From assembly GCA_036365455.1 (NCBI GenBank), contig JAWQUS010000022.1:496001-560000 (forward strand): a DNA stretch of 64,000 bases, written 5' to 3'. The notes beneath the pieces are model-generated. The model searched no databases and was not told the DNA's origin. It saw only the letters and a program-made list of their open reading frames with translations. The position numbers and the translations under genes are program-made. Position 1 is the first letter of the stretch; each line of letters opens with the position of its first letter. Source of the stretch: Macrosoma leucophasiata (taxonomy: Eukaryota > Arthropoda > Insecta > Lepidoptera > Hedylidae). This document shows positions 1-9,220 of the stretch, one piece after another.

Positions 1-32
1 ATTTTTCAAAATCGTAAAGAGATTTCATATAT

Positions 33-176
33 GTATCTTCACGCCAGGTCCCTATCGGGGTAGGCAGAGAGTGTAGAGCGCCAGATATCCCGGTCCTGAC
101 ATACCTCTTGTGCCTCGTCTACCTTCATCATTCTCTTCATACATGCACGCCGATTCCTAAGAGTTTTCATATGTAC
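33..176 (-). mobile_element. RTE-like non-LTR retrotransposon, 3'-end fragment
   Basis: This stretch is the reverse complement of a repeat also found at 18400-18620, 43795-43960 and 61900-62140. In the more complete copies it encodes the end of an RTE-type reverse-transcriptase ORF (residues like RNRRACMK) followed by a short tail. Here only the tail and last codons remain. It is a dead 5'-truncated copy. Confidence 0.6.
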
Positions 177-499
177 AAAGTTGATTTGCCCTGTACCTTT
201 CTTCATTTTTTATTCAAACAGGGCCAAATAAGGATTGTATCACTTCACAAAAGAAAGAAAAAAAAAAGTTTCTGTTTTTTAAATCAAACTACTCAATAAC
301 AGATGGCGCCACATTTCATTAGTGTCCCGTGCCCCGTGCCTGCGCGTGTCTTGCTCTCCATTACCATCACCGTACGGTGACGTCATACCTCATTATTTTT
401 CCTCACGTATGTAGTTCTTTATCAAAAGGTCAAATATGTTAGGCTCCCACTTCAGAATAATTTCGTTCATACAGATATGCTGCAAACCTAATTTTTACG
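177..499. other. No gene recognised
   Basis: The stretch is AT-rich with an A-run near 250-266. I see no splice-flanked coding segment, and the short ORF at its start shows no coding character. Confidence 0.4.
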
Positions 500-676
500 C
501 ATTTTAACCTAAGACAAGCAGACGGGCCACCTGATGGAAAGTGGCCACCGTCGCCTATGAACATTTGCAACACAAGAGGAATTACCAACACACTGCCAGC
601 CCTAAAGGAGAGTCCTTTACGCCATATTTGAATAACCCCATATTGGAGCACTAAGGGAACACCTCAGAGAGAAGTA
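500..676 (-). mobile_element. L-A non-LTR retrotransposon, 3'-end fragment
   Basis: The reverse complement matches the last ~170 bp of the intact element at 44757-48515, including the segment encoding GFFKNGVKR and the motif around TTCATAGGCGACGGTG. It is a 5'-truncated and decayed copy. Confidence 0.7.
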
Positions 677-719
677 ATGCGGCGAAGGACGCGAAGGAAA
701 AGAGACGATGGCACCATAT

Positions 720-1151
720 CATAGTACAAATATGAACAGTATGGAAACTACGTACAAAACGTTGAACGGCACACTCACACAAACATGCGCATCGACGAGG
801 CTTCTAAGCGGTTCTCGCGGTGCTGCAGTACCGAGTCACTCGCTACTCGAGTGTCGATGCGCATGTTTGTGTTAATGTGCCGTTTCGAACGTTTTACGTA
901 GTTTCCATACAGAGTGCCTAGTGCGAGATTTTATTTACTCTTACAGAAATATTTTCATTTTCCGATCGCGATTTTCGGCACACTTAACATCAATCTCGCA
1001 GATTTGTATGGAATTGAAGGAACGTCATCTAGCGGTGAATCGATGACGCTCCTTCAATTCCATACAAATCTGCGTTTACTCTTGCGCGATCGCGGTCGAA
1101 AATCGCGATCGGAAATCTCGCACTAGGCACTCTGTTCATATTTGTACTGTG
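720..1151. mobile_element. M7 MITE copy with 7-bp target duplication, interrupted
   Basis: This is an inverted-repeat element with ends like CACAGTACAAATATGAACAG (here the first bases have decayed to CATAGTAC) and CTGTTCATATTTGTACTGTG. It is flanked by exact 7-bp direct repeats ACCATAT at 713-719 and 1152-1158. The arms are ~80 bp and nearly self-complementary. A second MITE (910-1134) sits inside the right arm. It has no coding capacity. Related copies are at 7459-7676, 52027-52244 and 55461-55674. Confidence 0.75.
910..1134. mobile_element. Snap-back MITE nested in the M7 copy
   Basis: The terminal inverted repeats begin CAGAGTGCCTAGTGCGAGAT on both strands. Inner arms around GCAGATTTGTATGGAATTGA and TCGCGATTTTCG are also mutually complementary, so the whole ~225 bp can fold into one long imperfect hairpin. 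It interrupts the M7 right arm between CCATA and TTCATA. The target duplication is unclear. Confidence 0.7.
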
Positions 1152-1409
1152 ACCATATCGAACAGTACAGCAGAGCCCTCGCCTTTGTAGATATGGTAGA
1201 AAAATATTAGGTACCTACTATTTTTAGGAAATATTTTATTAGTTTACATATTAAACGTTTTTACAGATGTTACAAAGCCGTAATGCATTGGAAACGACCA
1301 GAAACGGTGCCCGTCGGTCGAGTGTGGGGTCGCTTCCAGGGTCGTGAACGAAATGGAGTTCCGGGGCACATGTGAGTCTAATTTTGCTACATACTTCGTG
1401 ACTTCATTC

Positions 1410-1545
1410 TTGTTTTTTTTTATGTCATGAAAGTGGCAAACAATCATGTAGTTCACATTGATGTTAAGTGATGACTGCAGCCTATAGACACCCACACAAA
1501 GACCAGAGGTCAAATGCAGATGCGTTACCACTCTTGGGGCCACTG
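1410..1545 (-). mobile_element. S1 SINE-like repeat, 3' half
   Basis: It reads from a T-run through the complement of the S1 3' region (tail, then TGACTGCAGCCTATAGACAC and AATGCAGATGCGTTACCAC). S1 is a ~290-bp poly-A-tailed repeat with more than 20 copies or pieces in this window. This copy lacks the 5' half and abuts an RTE fragment. Confidence 0.7.
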
Positions 1546-1735
1546 GCACTTGAGTTTCGCTATTCGGTGGGCTATGTCGGTTACTTTGTTTCTCATGCGG
1601 ATCTCCTCATTTCTGATTCGATCTCGCAGAGAAACTCCAAGCATAGTTCTCTCCAACGCTCTCTGCGTGGCCTTGGGCCTTCCTATGGTATCCTTCCATG
1701 GTGAGCAACCATGGTAAATCTCAGGAATGATAATG
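1526..1735 (-). pseudogene. RTE-type reverse transcriptase C-terminal fragment
   Basis: On the minus strand it translates to residues such as RALERTMLGVSLRDRIRNEE followed by VTDIAHRIAKLK. This is the conserved region after the catalytic core in insect RTE-like elements. There is no catalytic YADD or endonuclease region, so it is a decayed fragment. Confidence 0.65.
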
Positions 1736-1756
1736 ATGAATACTAAATACTTAGGT

Positions 1757-1848
1757 AGTAGAAAAAAGGAAAGGAGACAACACGCCACCTTGCGGTACAC
1801 TGCAGTGTACCGCAAGGTGGCGTGTTGTCTCCTTTCCTTTTTTCTACT
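1757..1848. repeat. Perfect 92-bp palindrome, no spacer
   Basis: The arms 1757-1802 and 1803-1848 are exact reverse complements with no spacer. The right arm is genuine reverse-transcriptase code reading VPQGGVLSPFLFST. The left arm is its inverted copy and forms the 5' boundary of the Daphne-like element. Confidence 0.9.
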
Positions 1849-2751
1849 TTCATCAGTATTATTACTCAAAACCTAACTTCTCTCTACCACCTGTATGCCG
1901 ACGACCTCCAAATTTACTATCAAACTAAATTCATAGATTTGCCTGATGCCATTAAAATTGTTAATGATGATCTAGACCGCATCTCCAAATGGTGTCAATC
2001 TTTCGGACTCCATCTCAACCCATTAAAAACTCAGGCTATTGTTGTTGGGAGCTCAAGGATGGTGTCAAAAATCGACTTTACAAAAGTACCACAAATTACC
2101 CTGAACAGTTCTCCAATTCCATTTAGTGATAAAGTTAAAAACCTAGGTGTGCTTATAGACAAGTGTTTAACATGGGCCCCGCAAATATGTGAAGTCAGCA
2201 AGAAACTGTTTGGCGCTGTTGGCTCTTTGAGAAGACTTCAAATTTTTTTGCCTACCTCCACTAAAGTTGCGCTTGCTCGATCTATTCTCCTCCCTATATT
2301 AGACTACGCCGACATATCCTATCTTGATTTGACCCAGGAGCAACTTAACAAACTTGAGCGCCTCCAAAATCTTTACATACGGTTCATATATGGCTTACGC
2401 AAATATGACCATGTTTCTCAATTTCGTGTTGAGCTCAAGTGGCTTCCTATACGTCTTCGCAGGAATACTCATATTCTCTCTCTTCTTTACTGTCTTCTAT
2501 ACGTTCCACAATCTCCTGACTATCTTAAAAATCATTTCAGTTACCTTTGTCAATCAAATCCTCTCTATCTACGATCCTCAGAAAATCTGCTTCTTCAAAT
2601 TCCTCGTCACTTTTCTTCCTTCGTTGCAAATTCTTTTACAGTAACTGCTGTACGACTGTGGAATTCCTTGCCCTTAAACATAAGGCAAGCACAGACTCTT
2701 GAGTCGTTTAAAAAACGACTCTTTGACTACTACTTTGCTTCTTTAACTTAA
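1804..2751 (+). pseudogene. Daphne/CR1-like reverse transcriptase, C-terminal ~315 aa
   Basis: The open frame begins at the VPQG motif (RT block 4). It carries the catalytic HLYADDLQIY box, the KTQAI and NLGVLID blocks, and a C-terminal region with LWNSLPLNIRQAQ. The frame is uninterrupted to TAA at 2749-2751, so the insertion is fairly young. The endonuclease and first half of the RT are missing because of 5' truncation. The translated frame has no sensible start codon and runs straight out of the palindrome centre. It belongs to the CR1/Daphne group by motif likeness; the clade assignment is from memory of lepidopteran elements. Confidence 0.75.
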
Positions 2752-2779
2752 CATCATCATTCCTATTGCAATATTAATA

Positions 2780-4003
2780 GGTTGGAGAAAAAGTCTTTTC
2801 GCATTATAGTATGTATGAACTTGTAATAAAATCTCTTTGGCTGTAGTATTTGTATCTGGCTGGTTTAAGTATCATTGAAAGTTAAAATTTTAACGAACAC
2901 AATTCCAAATTCAAATTAGGCAAATGTGTGATTTTCATTTGTTTTTCGTACTGTCAAGATGAGTGAATCTAATGAAGAAATTCGATACATTTTTAAATTT
3001 TACTACAAAAAAGGTAAAAATGCAACTCAAGCAGCGAAAAAAAAAATTTGGTTAAGCGTTTTCAATCCGGAAATTTTGATGTCAAAGATGCACCTCGCTC
3101 TGGTCGCCCTATTACGGATAAAATGGATTTTTTAAAAAGTGGAGCAAGATCGACATATCAGCAGTTACGACGTAGCTGAAGAACTGAGAATTGATCACAA
3201 AACAGTTTTGGCGCATTTGAAAAAAGCTGGGTACAAAAAAAGCTCGATATTTGGGTACCTCTCGAGCTCACTGAAAGAAACCTAATGAACCGTGTACTCA
3301 TTTGTGATTCTTTATTACGACGTAATGAAACCGAATCATTTTTGAAGAAGCTGATAACTGGTGATGTAAAGTGGATCACGTACGACAAGAACGTGCGAAA
3401 AAGGTCGTGGTCAAAGGCCGGTCAGGCTTCACAGACTGTGGCAAAACCCGGGTTAACTCGCAATAAGGTGATGTTGTGTGTGTGGTGGGATTGGAAGGGC
3501 ATTATTCATTATGAGCTATTACCACCCGGCAGGACTATCGATTCTGAACTCTACTTCAAACAACTGAGATTAAAGCAAGAAGTTGAGAGAAAGCGGCCGG
3601 ATTTGATCAACAGAAGGGGTGTGGTGTTTCATCATGATAACGCTAGACCTCACACATCTATAGCCACTCAGCAAAAATTAAGAGAGTTTGGCTGGGAGGT
3701 GTTAATGCATCCGCCGTATAGTCCTGACCTTGCACCTTCAGATTTCCACCTGTTTCGGTCTCTTCAGAATTCTTTATGCAATGTTAGGTTAACATCACGA
3801 GAGGACTGCCAAATCCACTTGTCGCGGTATTTTGATGAGAAGTCCCAACATTTTTATAGCAATGGGATCATGCCCCTACCGACAAGATGGCAAAAGGTTA
3901 TCGAACAAAATGATACATACATACTTTAGTTGAATTTAAATAAACTATATTAAAAAATGTTTTAAATTATCTTAAAAAATGCGAAGAAACTTTTTCCCCA
4001 ACC
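2780..4003 (+). mobile_element. mariner element, copy 1 (defective)
   Basis: The inverted ends GGTTGGAGAAAAAGT and ACTTTTTCCCCAACC are reversed copies of each other apart from one base, and lie in a TA target (2778-2779 and 4004-4005). The transposase is broken. The element lies in the 3' UTR of the Daphne-like element. The other copies are at 21003-22278 and 57771-59048. Confidence 0.9.
2959..3929 (+). pseudogene. mariner transposase (D,D34D), broken, copy 1
   Basis: The N-terminus (MSESNEEIRYIFKFYYKKGK) is followed by an internal deletion inside the helix-turn-helix region near 3040 and another small loss near 3130. The A7 tract at 3235-3241 carries the frameshift shared by all three copies. 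The catalytic half is open from ATG 3285, with the first Asp altered to GDVKWI instead of GDEKWI, then HHDNARPH and PDLAPSDFHLF with 34 residues between the last two Asp. It is not functional. Confidence 0.85.
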
Positions 4004-4397
4004 TAATATTAAGTTTTGTGTTTTAATTAGGTTTATATATTTATGAAATGTGTGTACCTATCCATTTATTTATTTATTTATTTATTCACAATGTTTGTCC
4101 TTAATTTGATGTACACCCTGCCTCTGTAATTTAACATTTCTCTTTCCACCGACAGGTTGTCTGGAAGAGATCGCTTTTAGCGATAAGACCGCCTGATTGT
4201 ACTTTCACTTTGTTTTTTCTATTTATGTTTTTATTGAACATTACTGGTGTACAATAAAGAATATTTACTTACTTTTTTACTTAAATACTGAGGGCTGTTG
4301 AGAGAATTCCTTGAAGGTTACAAAGCATTAAGACTCTCAAAAGTACTAGGTATCTCCTACAGCGATCGAACTTAATAGGTATATTTAACAATTGCAG

Positions 4398-4495
4398 GTA
4401 TCAAATTCGCGACATGTTGGAAGAAGACCGCAAGGCTTGTCTGGACATGATGCAGATGTCATTCCTTAGGGACGAGCCACTGTCCAGGGTGTTAA
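4398..4495 (+). CDS. GNAT exon 2
   Basis: The acceptor is AATTGCAG and the donor TTAA/GTAACT. It reads YQIRDMLEEDRKACLDMMQM onward, after one leading base that completes an Arg codon from the previous exon. The last base A joins AC of the next exon to make Asn, giving RVLNIKSDPAS. Confidence 0.85.
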
Positions 4496-7400
4496 GTAAC
4501 TTTAATTTATATATAATAGTAACATCATGGCAACCCTTTTAACTGCTGCTGGGCACGAGTCTCTTCCCTTTCTGGGGGGGAGGCCTGGAGCTTACTCCAC
4601 CACGTTGCTCCAATGCGGGTTGGTGGAGATACGGGTTAGTGGCCAACCCGCTGTCGGATGTTTTCAAACCGCCCATAAGGCCTCCGACAAGGTTTAACGA
4701 CTGCTATTATATCGATAAAAACCGGGACCGACGGCTTAACGTGCCCTCCGAAGCACGAAAACGCGCATTTAAATTTTGCCACTAGCGGTTACACGTCACG
4801 CGCCCGTATCACACAACCGAGTAGATCGCTTGCGATCTACATCAGCCGCAGGGCCATGCGCCCTTCTATATATCTAGATAATTATATCGATAATTGTTTA
4901 CTACAACTACGCCTAATAACTAAACCTCACGGTACTTTTCTAATACGGCAGATGGCGTGTCAATCGAATAACATCGCACATACGAAGGTTTCTCAAGAGT
5001 TGGCATATATACAACTTGTTTAATAAATTATTTTCCATTAACACATGCTTGTAAAATATATTTTTAAAAGAAAAATGGAAAGAAAAATTTGACTTCAGGC
5101 AAGACTCGAACTCGTGGTCACTGGGAATCTAGTCCAGCCGCTCTTCCAACTGAAAACTGAATAAACTGCAAAGTTAATTATATCGATTGCCTAACTAGCA
5201 TTGTATGGCAATAGATGGCGCTACTGCCACCATAAGGCAATACAATAAATGTGAAGGAAAGATTTGACAAATCGGGCAGGACTTCGTTAGCTCAGTTGGA
5301 AGAGCGGCTGGACTAGATTCCCTGTGGCCGCGAGTTCGAGTCTCGATTGAAGTCAAATTTTTCTTTCCATTTTTTCTTTAAAAATATATATACAACTGCC
5401 CAACGTCAATTACGACGGGCCGCGGCCCGCCAGTCGCTACCACCTCCCTCTCGCCTGGGGTGCTACCGCCTATCTGTATTGCTGCTGACATTGTCATTGC
5501 TGTAAAATTTTCATGTCGATTTGTAGCTCCTTTAAAAGTAGTATTGATAATCTGATTGATGTTCTCGTTTTCGTAGGAGATAAACAAGCGATAATGGAAG
5601 ATTATTTCGATTATTGTTACTTAGTTAAAGTAAAAATCGACTTGACAATTTGACAGCAATAACAATGACGACAGCAATGTCGATAGGCGGTCGCACCCCT
5701 GGTCCGAAAATCCTCCGTTTGCGTCGGAGGAGTACTTCCACCCGTTCCTCCACAACTTTCAAACTCAAATCTTTAACATTAACAATTTTTTGCTAAAATA
5801 ATAACCTACCATTTTACAAACAGACATAAAATCGGACCCCGCATCGGTGACGTCAATCCGCTCCAACTGGGAGATGATGACGTCACAGGGCATCTCGATA
5901 GCATGCTACACAGAGGTGGACGGCCAGCCCAAGGACCTGGTCGGCTTCAACATCCTTATTGTCAAGTGTGTTGACGACGAAAAAGATGAGTTTGAACACG
6001 TAAGTCTTGTACCATTATCAATTAAGTAATGACTCATGTGGCAGTCACTTTCATCAGGCTCTCAGACTTTTTTGTACGGCCGTGTAATTTCCGGCACAGA
6101 GGCATAACACCTTAGGCTTCAGGAGTGGTAAGTGTGGTAACGCATCTGCATTTTGACCTTGGTCTTCGTGTTGGTGTCTATAGGCTGCAGTCATCACTTA
6201 ACATCAATGTGAACAGCCTGCTTGTTTGCCACTACCATTACATAAAAAAAACTCTTGTCAAGTATTAAAATTTCGAGTGTACTGTACCTACTTGCCGATA
6301 TTTTAGGTACATGAGAAGTTCCAGTGTACCTAAGATATATCTATTTTGGTAACAAACAAGAATGCAGTTCACATTGATGTTAGGTGATGACTGCAGCCTA
6401 TAGACATTTACACAAAGACCAAGGTTAAAATGCAGATGCGTTATCTACCACTCCTGAGGCTTAAGGTGTTATGCCTCTGTGCCGAATTACAGGCCCGTAC
6501 ATTACCACCTGACCGGAACACGATAGTGCTGAACACTACCATTTAGCGGCAAGTATATTAGGTAATGCGGTGGTGCCTACGTCTACGAACTCCGTCACTG
6601 GACCTCTACCACCAGTATCTAACCGGAACACGGTAATGGTACCATTTGGCGACAGATAGATTAGTTAATGTGGTGGTGCCTACGCCTTGGAGCTCCTACA
6701 CTGGAGCTCTACCACAAGTGAATGATACTCCGTAATTTTAATTGACATCACCTTCCACTTTCCAGGAACAAGGTGAACCCTGGAAGAAGCTTCTAAAGAC
6801 GCTCATAGTGGCCGAAAGTCTAGTGGACGTGTTCAAACATTACAGCGTACATACATTCATGTCTTCCAGTGGCCTCACCGTGCTGCCCGAGCATCGGGGA
6901 CAGAATATAGGCGCTAGGATGATTGAAGTTAGGTAATGTATCAAAGTTCTGCGGCCCGCCCCGGCTTCGCCCGCGCTTTTCCGCTCCTATTAGTCATAGC
7001 GTGATGATATATAGCCTATAGCCTTCCTCAATAAATGGGCTATCTAAAACTGAAATAACTTTTCAAATCGGATCAGTAGTTCCTGAGATTCGCGCGTTCA
7101 AATAAACAAACTCTTCAGCCACAGTACAAATATCTACGTACAAAACGTTCGAAATGGCACACTAACACAAACATGCGCATCGACGCTCGATGTAGCGAGT
7201 GACTCAGTACTGCAGCACCGCGAGAACCGCTTAGAGGCCACCAGGTGGAGGTTTCCACACTGTTCATATCAGCACTGTGCTTCAGCTTTATAATATTAGT
7301 TTAGATTAGATATTATTAGTAATTAGTATATTAGTATTAGTATAGATTGGCCTTATTACACGACATGGTATTCAGGGTCCGGCAGAAAGGGTGGGCGTGG

Positions 7401-8385
7401 CCTCGCACCGAGTTGCCGCTTATTACACTATCTGTCCGACAGGGGAGCCCTAACTCAGTCACAGTACAAATATGAACAGTATGGAAACTACGTACAAAAC
7501 GTTGAAACGGCGCAATCACACAAACATGCACATCAACGAAGCCCCTAAGCGGTTCTCGCGTTGCTGCAGCTCCGAGTCACTCGCTACTCGAGCGTCGATG
7601 CGCATGTTTGTGTGAATGTGCCGTTTTGAACATTTTGTAGGTGCGTAGTTTCCATACTGTTCATATTTGTAGTGTGTGTAGTTAGGGCGTTAGGCTGATC
7701 GAGCCGCTCCGGTCGCCCTTATTAGGGCTCTAACTATTACACTAATAACATTTAGGGAGACCCCAGGGGCGAATTGTCCTATAGGCCAAGTAGGCCCAGG
7801 CCTAGGGCGGCAAAATTTGGTCGTTTTTTTTAAGTCGTTGCCTACGCGCGTCTGTGTAAAATCTCAAAAATGTGTCCATAAAGCATCTCGCGAAAAAATG
7901 TATACGATTATTAGAAGAATTAATTAAATCACTTACTATGGTTTTTGTTTTTCATTTTAATTTAATTTCTAAAGTTTATCTAATTTTTTATGCTTTACAG
8001 TACAGGGGGGGGGGAATCTTTCATAGGCCTAGGGCAGCCAACGTATCAAATCCGCCCCTACACTACCCTGACCCTTGCTATCGTACCCTGAATACCGTGC
8101 CGTGTAATAAGGCCATGAGTTAGCTAAGTACAGTTAAATATAGCTGGTTTAGATAATACGTTAAATTAAGTGACAATTTTTTGTTCCAGGGAACAAATGT
8201 GCAAAGCGTTCAACATCCAAGTAGTATCAACGGTGTTCACGGCCAAGAGCTCGCAGGTGCTGGCCAAGAAGTGCGGCTACGAGGTCCTGGCCACACTCCC
8301 TTACTCCGACATGTTGGAACATGGCATCGACTTGTCCCAGTGCGAGACTCCGACCGCCGAAATTATGGGAATATGTTATAAATAG
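4398..8385 (+). CDS. GNAT-family N-acetyltransferase, exons 2-5 (5' end outside window)
   Basis: Four exons, 4398-4495, 5824-5999, 6766-6932 and 8190-8385, join with matching phases (1, 0, 2) to give ~212 codons ending at TAG 8383-8385. The family transfers an acetyl group from acetyl-CoA to an amine. The acetyl-CoA loop is visible as VLPEHRGQNIGARM (motif A, R/Q-x-x-G-x-A type). It is preceded by a beta-strand segment VGFNILIVK and followed by a C-terminal GYEVLATLPYSD strand. The first segment, YQIRDMLEEDRKACLDMM, is the usual N-terminal helix of insect GNATs, including the arylalkylamine N-acetyltransferase-like group. Length with a ~17-residue first exon would be ~228 aa, normal for that group. 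The substrate cannot be told. Introns hold an inverted SINE dimer, S1 copies and nested MITEs. The first exon must lie left of position 1. Confidence 0.85.
4523..4870 (-). mobile_element. S2 repeat copy
   Basis: This is a ~350-bp interspersed repeat. On its sense strand it runs from GAAGCGCGCATGGCCCCGCG-like sequence to GGGTTGCCATTATTATT. Diagnostic inner blocks are AACCCGCTGTCGGATGTTTT and CTGCTGGGCACGAGTCTC. Six other copies occur here. A simple-repeat tail and no inverted ends suggest a retroposon. It lies in GNAT intron 2. Confidence 0.7.
5017..5385. mobile_element. S3 inverted tRNA-SINE dimer, copy 1
   Basis: The left half is an S3 SINE on the minus strand (tRNA-like part from 5091). 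The right half is an S3 SINE on the plus strand (tRNA-like part 5279-5354). Between the heads lies a ~110-bp spacer (GATTGCCTAACTAGCATTGT onward) that is also present in the dimer at 59548-60023. The whole unit is bracketed by exact 12-bp direct repeats ATATATACAACT (5005-5016 and 5386-5397), so it inserted as one unit. It lies in GNAT intron 2. Confidence 0.8.
5279..5354 (+). repeat. tRNA-like head of S3 SINE
   Basis: This is a 76-nt cloverleaf-like sequence. The acceptor stem GGACTTC pairs with TGAAGTC, box A is TAGCTCAGTTGG, and box B is GCGAGTTCGAGTCTC. The anticodon loop CTAGATT lies in an imperfect stem. It is followed directly by the SINE body with no CCA or terminator, so I call it a SINE head and not a tRNA gene. 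Confidence 0.75.
5457..5702. mobile_element. Short inverted-repeat element
   Basis: The left end GGGTGCTACCGCCTAT and the inverted right end GGGTGCGACCGCCTAT extend, with mismatches, over ~50 bp including CATTGTCATTGCTGT. CCTGG lies outside both ends but is too short to call as a target duplication. It has no coding capacity. Confidence 0.6.
5824..5999 (+). CDS. GNAT exon 3
   Basis: The acceptor is ACAAACAG and the donor CAC/GTAAGT. It encodes IKSDPASVTSIRSNWEMM and then SIACYTEVDGQPKDLVGFN, the central beta strands of the GNAT fold. It ends in phase 0. Confidence 0.88.
6070..6251 (+). mobile_element. S1 SINE-like repeat, 3' two thirds
   Basis: The S1 blocks TTTCCGGCACAGAGGCATAA and TGTCTATAGGCTGCAGTCAT are followed by CATTACATAAAAAAA. 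It is 5'-truncated and lies in GNAT intron 3. Confidence 0.75.
6361..6722 (-). mobile_element. S1 copy plus a second partial S1 5' end
   Basis: 6361-6617 is a near-complete S1 in antisense, ending at CTACCACCAGTA. 6618-6722 repeats only the S1 5' third in a diverged form (AACCGGAACACGG to CTACCACAAGT). The two lie head to tail in GNAT intron 3. Confidence 0.7.
6766..6932 (+). CDS. GNAT exon 4 (acetyl-CoA binding motif A)
   Basis: The acceptor is CTTTCCAG and the donor AG/GTAATG. It encodes EQGEPWKKLLKTLIVAES and then LTVLPEHRGQNIGARMIEV, the pyrophosphate-binding loop and following helix. It starts in phase 0 and ends in phase 2. Confidence 0.9.
6946..7108 (+). repeat. E1 repeat fragment
   Basis: It begins CGGCCCGCCCCGGCTTCGCC, like the copies at 39685 and 39873. 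It includes the phrase TCGGATCAGTAGTTCCTGAG typical of a very common lepidopteran repeat. The class is unknown to me. Confidence 0.55.
7118..7260. mobile_element. M7 MITE, partial copy
   Basis: The left end CACAGTACAAATAT and the inner block CACAAACATGCGCATCGACG are present, as is GCGAGAACCGCTTAGAGG. The right arm is lost. Confidence 0.6.
7352..8115. mobile_element. TIR element (family T1) containing an M7 MITE
   Basis: The inverted ends TTATTACACGACATGGTATT and TTATTACACGGCACGGTATT (complement of the right end) are each preceded by GGCC. The interior includes an M7 copy (7459-7676) and GC-rich GGCCTAGG-type blocks. Other T1 pieces are at 8402-8624 and 49843-49960. It lies in GNAT intron 4 and has no transposase. 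Confidence 0.6.
7459..7676. mobile_element. M7 MITE inside T1
   Basis: This is a full-length M7 with both ends (CACAGTACAAATATGAACAG and CTGTTCATATTTGTAGTGTG). No clean 7-bp duplication is visible here, unlike the three other full copies. That suits a copy carried along with T1. Confidence 0.7.
8190..8385 (+). CDS. GNAT exon 5 (C-terminus and stop)
   Basis: The acceptor is TTGTTCCAG. It encodes REQMCKAFNIQVVSTVFTAK, then SSQVLAKKCGYEVLATLPY, and ends AEIMGICYK before TAG. The KCGYE segment is the late GNAT strand after the last helix. No polyadenylation signal stands out before the next TIR element at ~8402. Confidence 0.88.
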
Positions 8386-8401
8386 AAGCAGTATTTAAGG
8401 A

Positions 8402-8624
8402 CTTATTTCACGGCACGGTATTCAGGGTACGATAGCAAGGGTCGGGTAGTGTAATAACATTTAGGGAGTTAGGGCCCTAATTAGGGCGACCGGAGAGGAC
8501 CGTGTATTTGTACTGTGATTGAGTTAGGGCGCTGTCGACCGGATAGTGTAATAAGCGGCAACCCGGCGCGAGGCCACGCCCACACTTTCTGCCGGACCCT
8601 GAATACCGTGACGTGTAAAAGCCT
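8402..8624. mobile_element. T1 element, short copy
   Basis: The inverted ends CACGGCACGGTATTCAGGGT and CACGTCACGGTATTCAGGGT (complement) enclose 220 bp. Inside are mirrored GAGTTAGGGC blocks and a stub GTATTTGTACTGTGA, the last bases of an M7 MITE. It begins just after the GNAT stop codon. Confidence 0.65.
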
Positions 8625-8794
8625 TTTTAGTTTTAAAGAACTAGAAAATAGGACTATTTTTTTACTCAGTGATTTGTTTTAATATGACTTTAGTAAGTAT
8701 TAAATAATAATAATAATGTTACTGATGTATTAACACATTGTTTTTAAAACAAAGAAGGACATCTTTAAACAAATAAATGAAATTGGAGTGTATG

Positions 8795-9076
8795 TTTGAT
8801 AAATTAAAATAACCGCTTTTTACAATATGCATATATATGTATACACGGTACATATACCAAAACAACATTTTTTTTAATGTTTGTCTGTCTGTCTGTTTGT
8901 TCCCGCTAATCTCGGGAACGGCTTTATCGATTTTGACGGGACTTTCACTGGCAGATAGCTTATGTAAGGAGTAACTTAGGCTACTTTTATACAAGCTGCG
9001 CTCAAGACTTCGTCCGGGTAGATACTGAACAATCATACATTCGCAGGTGGACGTAGTCGCGGGCACAGCTAGTCTT
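8795..9076 (-). repeat. E1 repeat copy
   Basis: Read in reverse it goes from CTAGCTGTGCCCGCGACTAC past TTGTTCAGTATCTACCCGGA-like sequence. It passes through a CAGACAGACAGACA run to TATATGCATATTGTAAAAAG. This is the usual order of the E1 family. The class is unknown. Confidence 0.55.
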
Positions 9077-9220
9077 TATACATACTTCAGATACTCTTTG
9101 AAATTAATATTAAAGGGAATCAATGGCTCTGTTTAGAAAAATTAAGATCTTACAAAACAACAATATCACAATAAGCCCTTTCAGTAATGACATCTAGGAC
9201 TTGCTGTCACGATTGTTAAT

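Larger units (their letters stand above)
1803..4275 (+). mobile_element. Daphne/CR1-like non-LTR retrotransposon, 5'-truncated, split by mariner
   Basis: The element starts within the reverse transcriptase (1804-2751). It continues into a 3' UTR that is interrupted by mariner copy 1 (2780-4003) and resumes at 4006-4275. The tail contains a stem-like GATCGCTTTTAGCGATAAG and ends in ATAAAG with ATTTACTT repeats, as in the tails at 10660-10785 and 26170-26250. It has no promoter or endonuclease region and is dead on arrival. Confidence 0.75.

Noticed and set aside
5279..5354. A functional tRNA gene
   Set aside because: The cloverleaf, box A and box B are good, but it is repeated in opposite orientations, is followed by a SINE body instead of a T-run, and the anticodon stem is imperfect.
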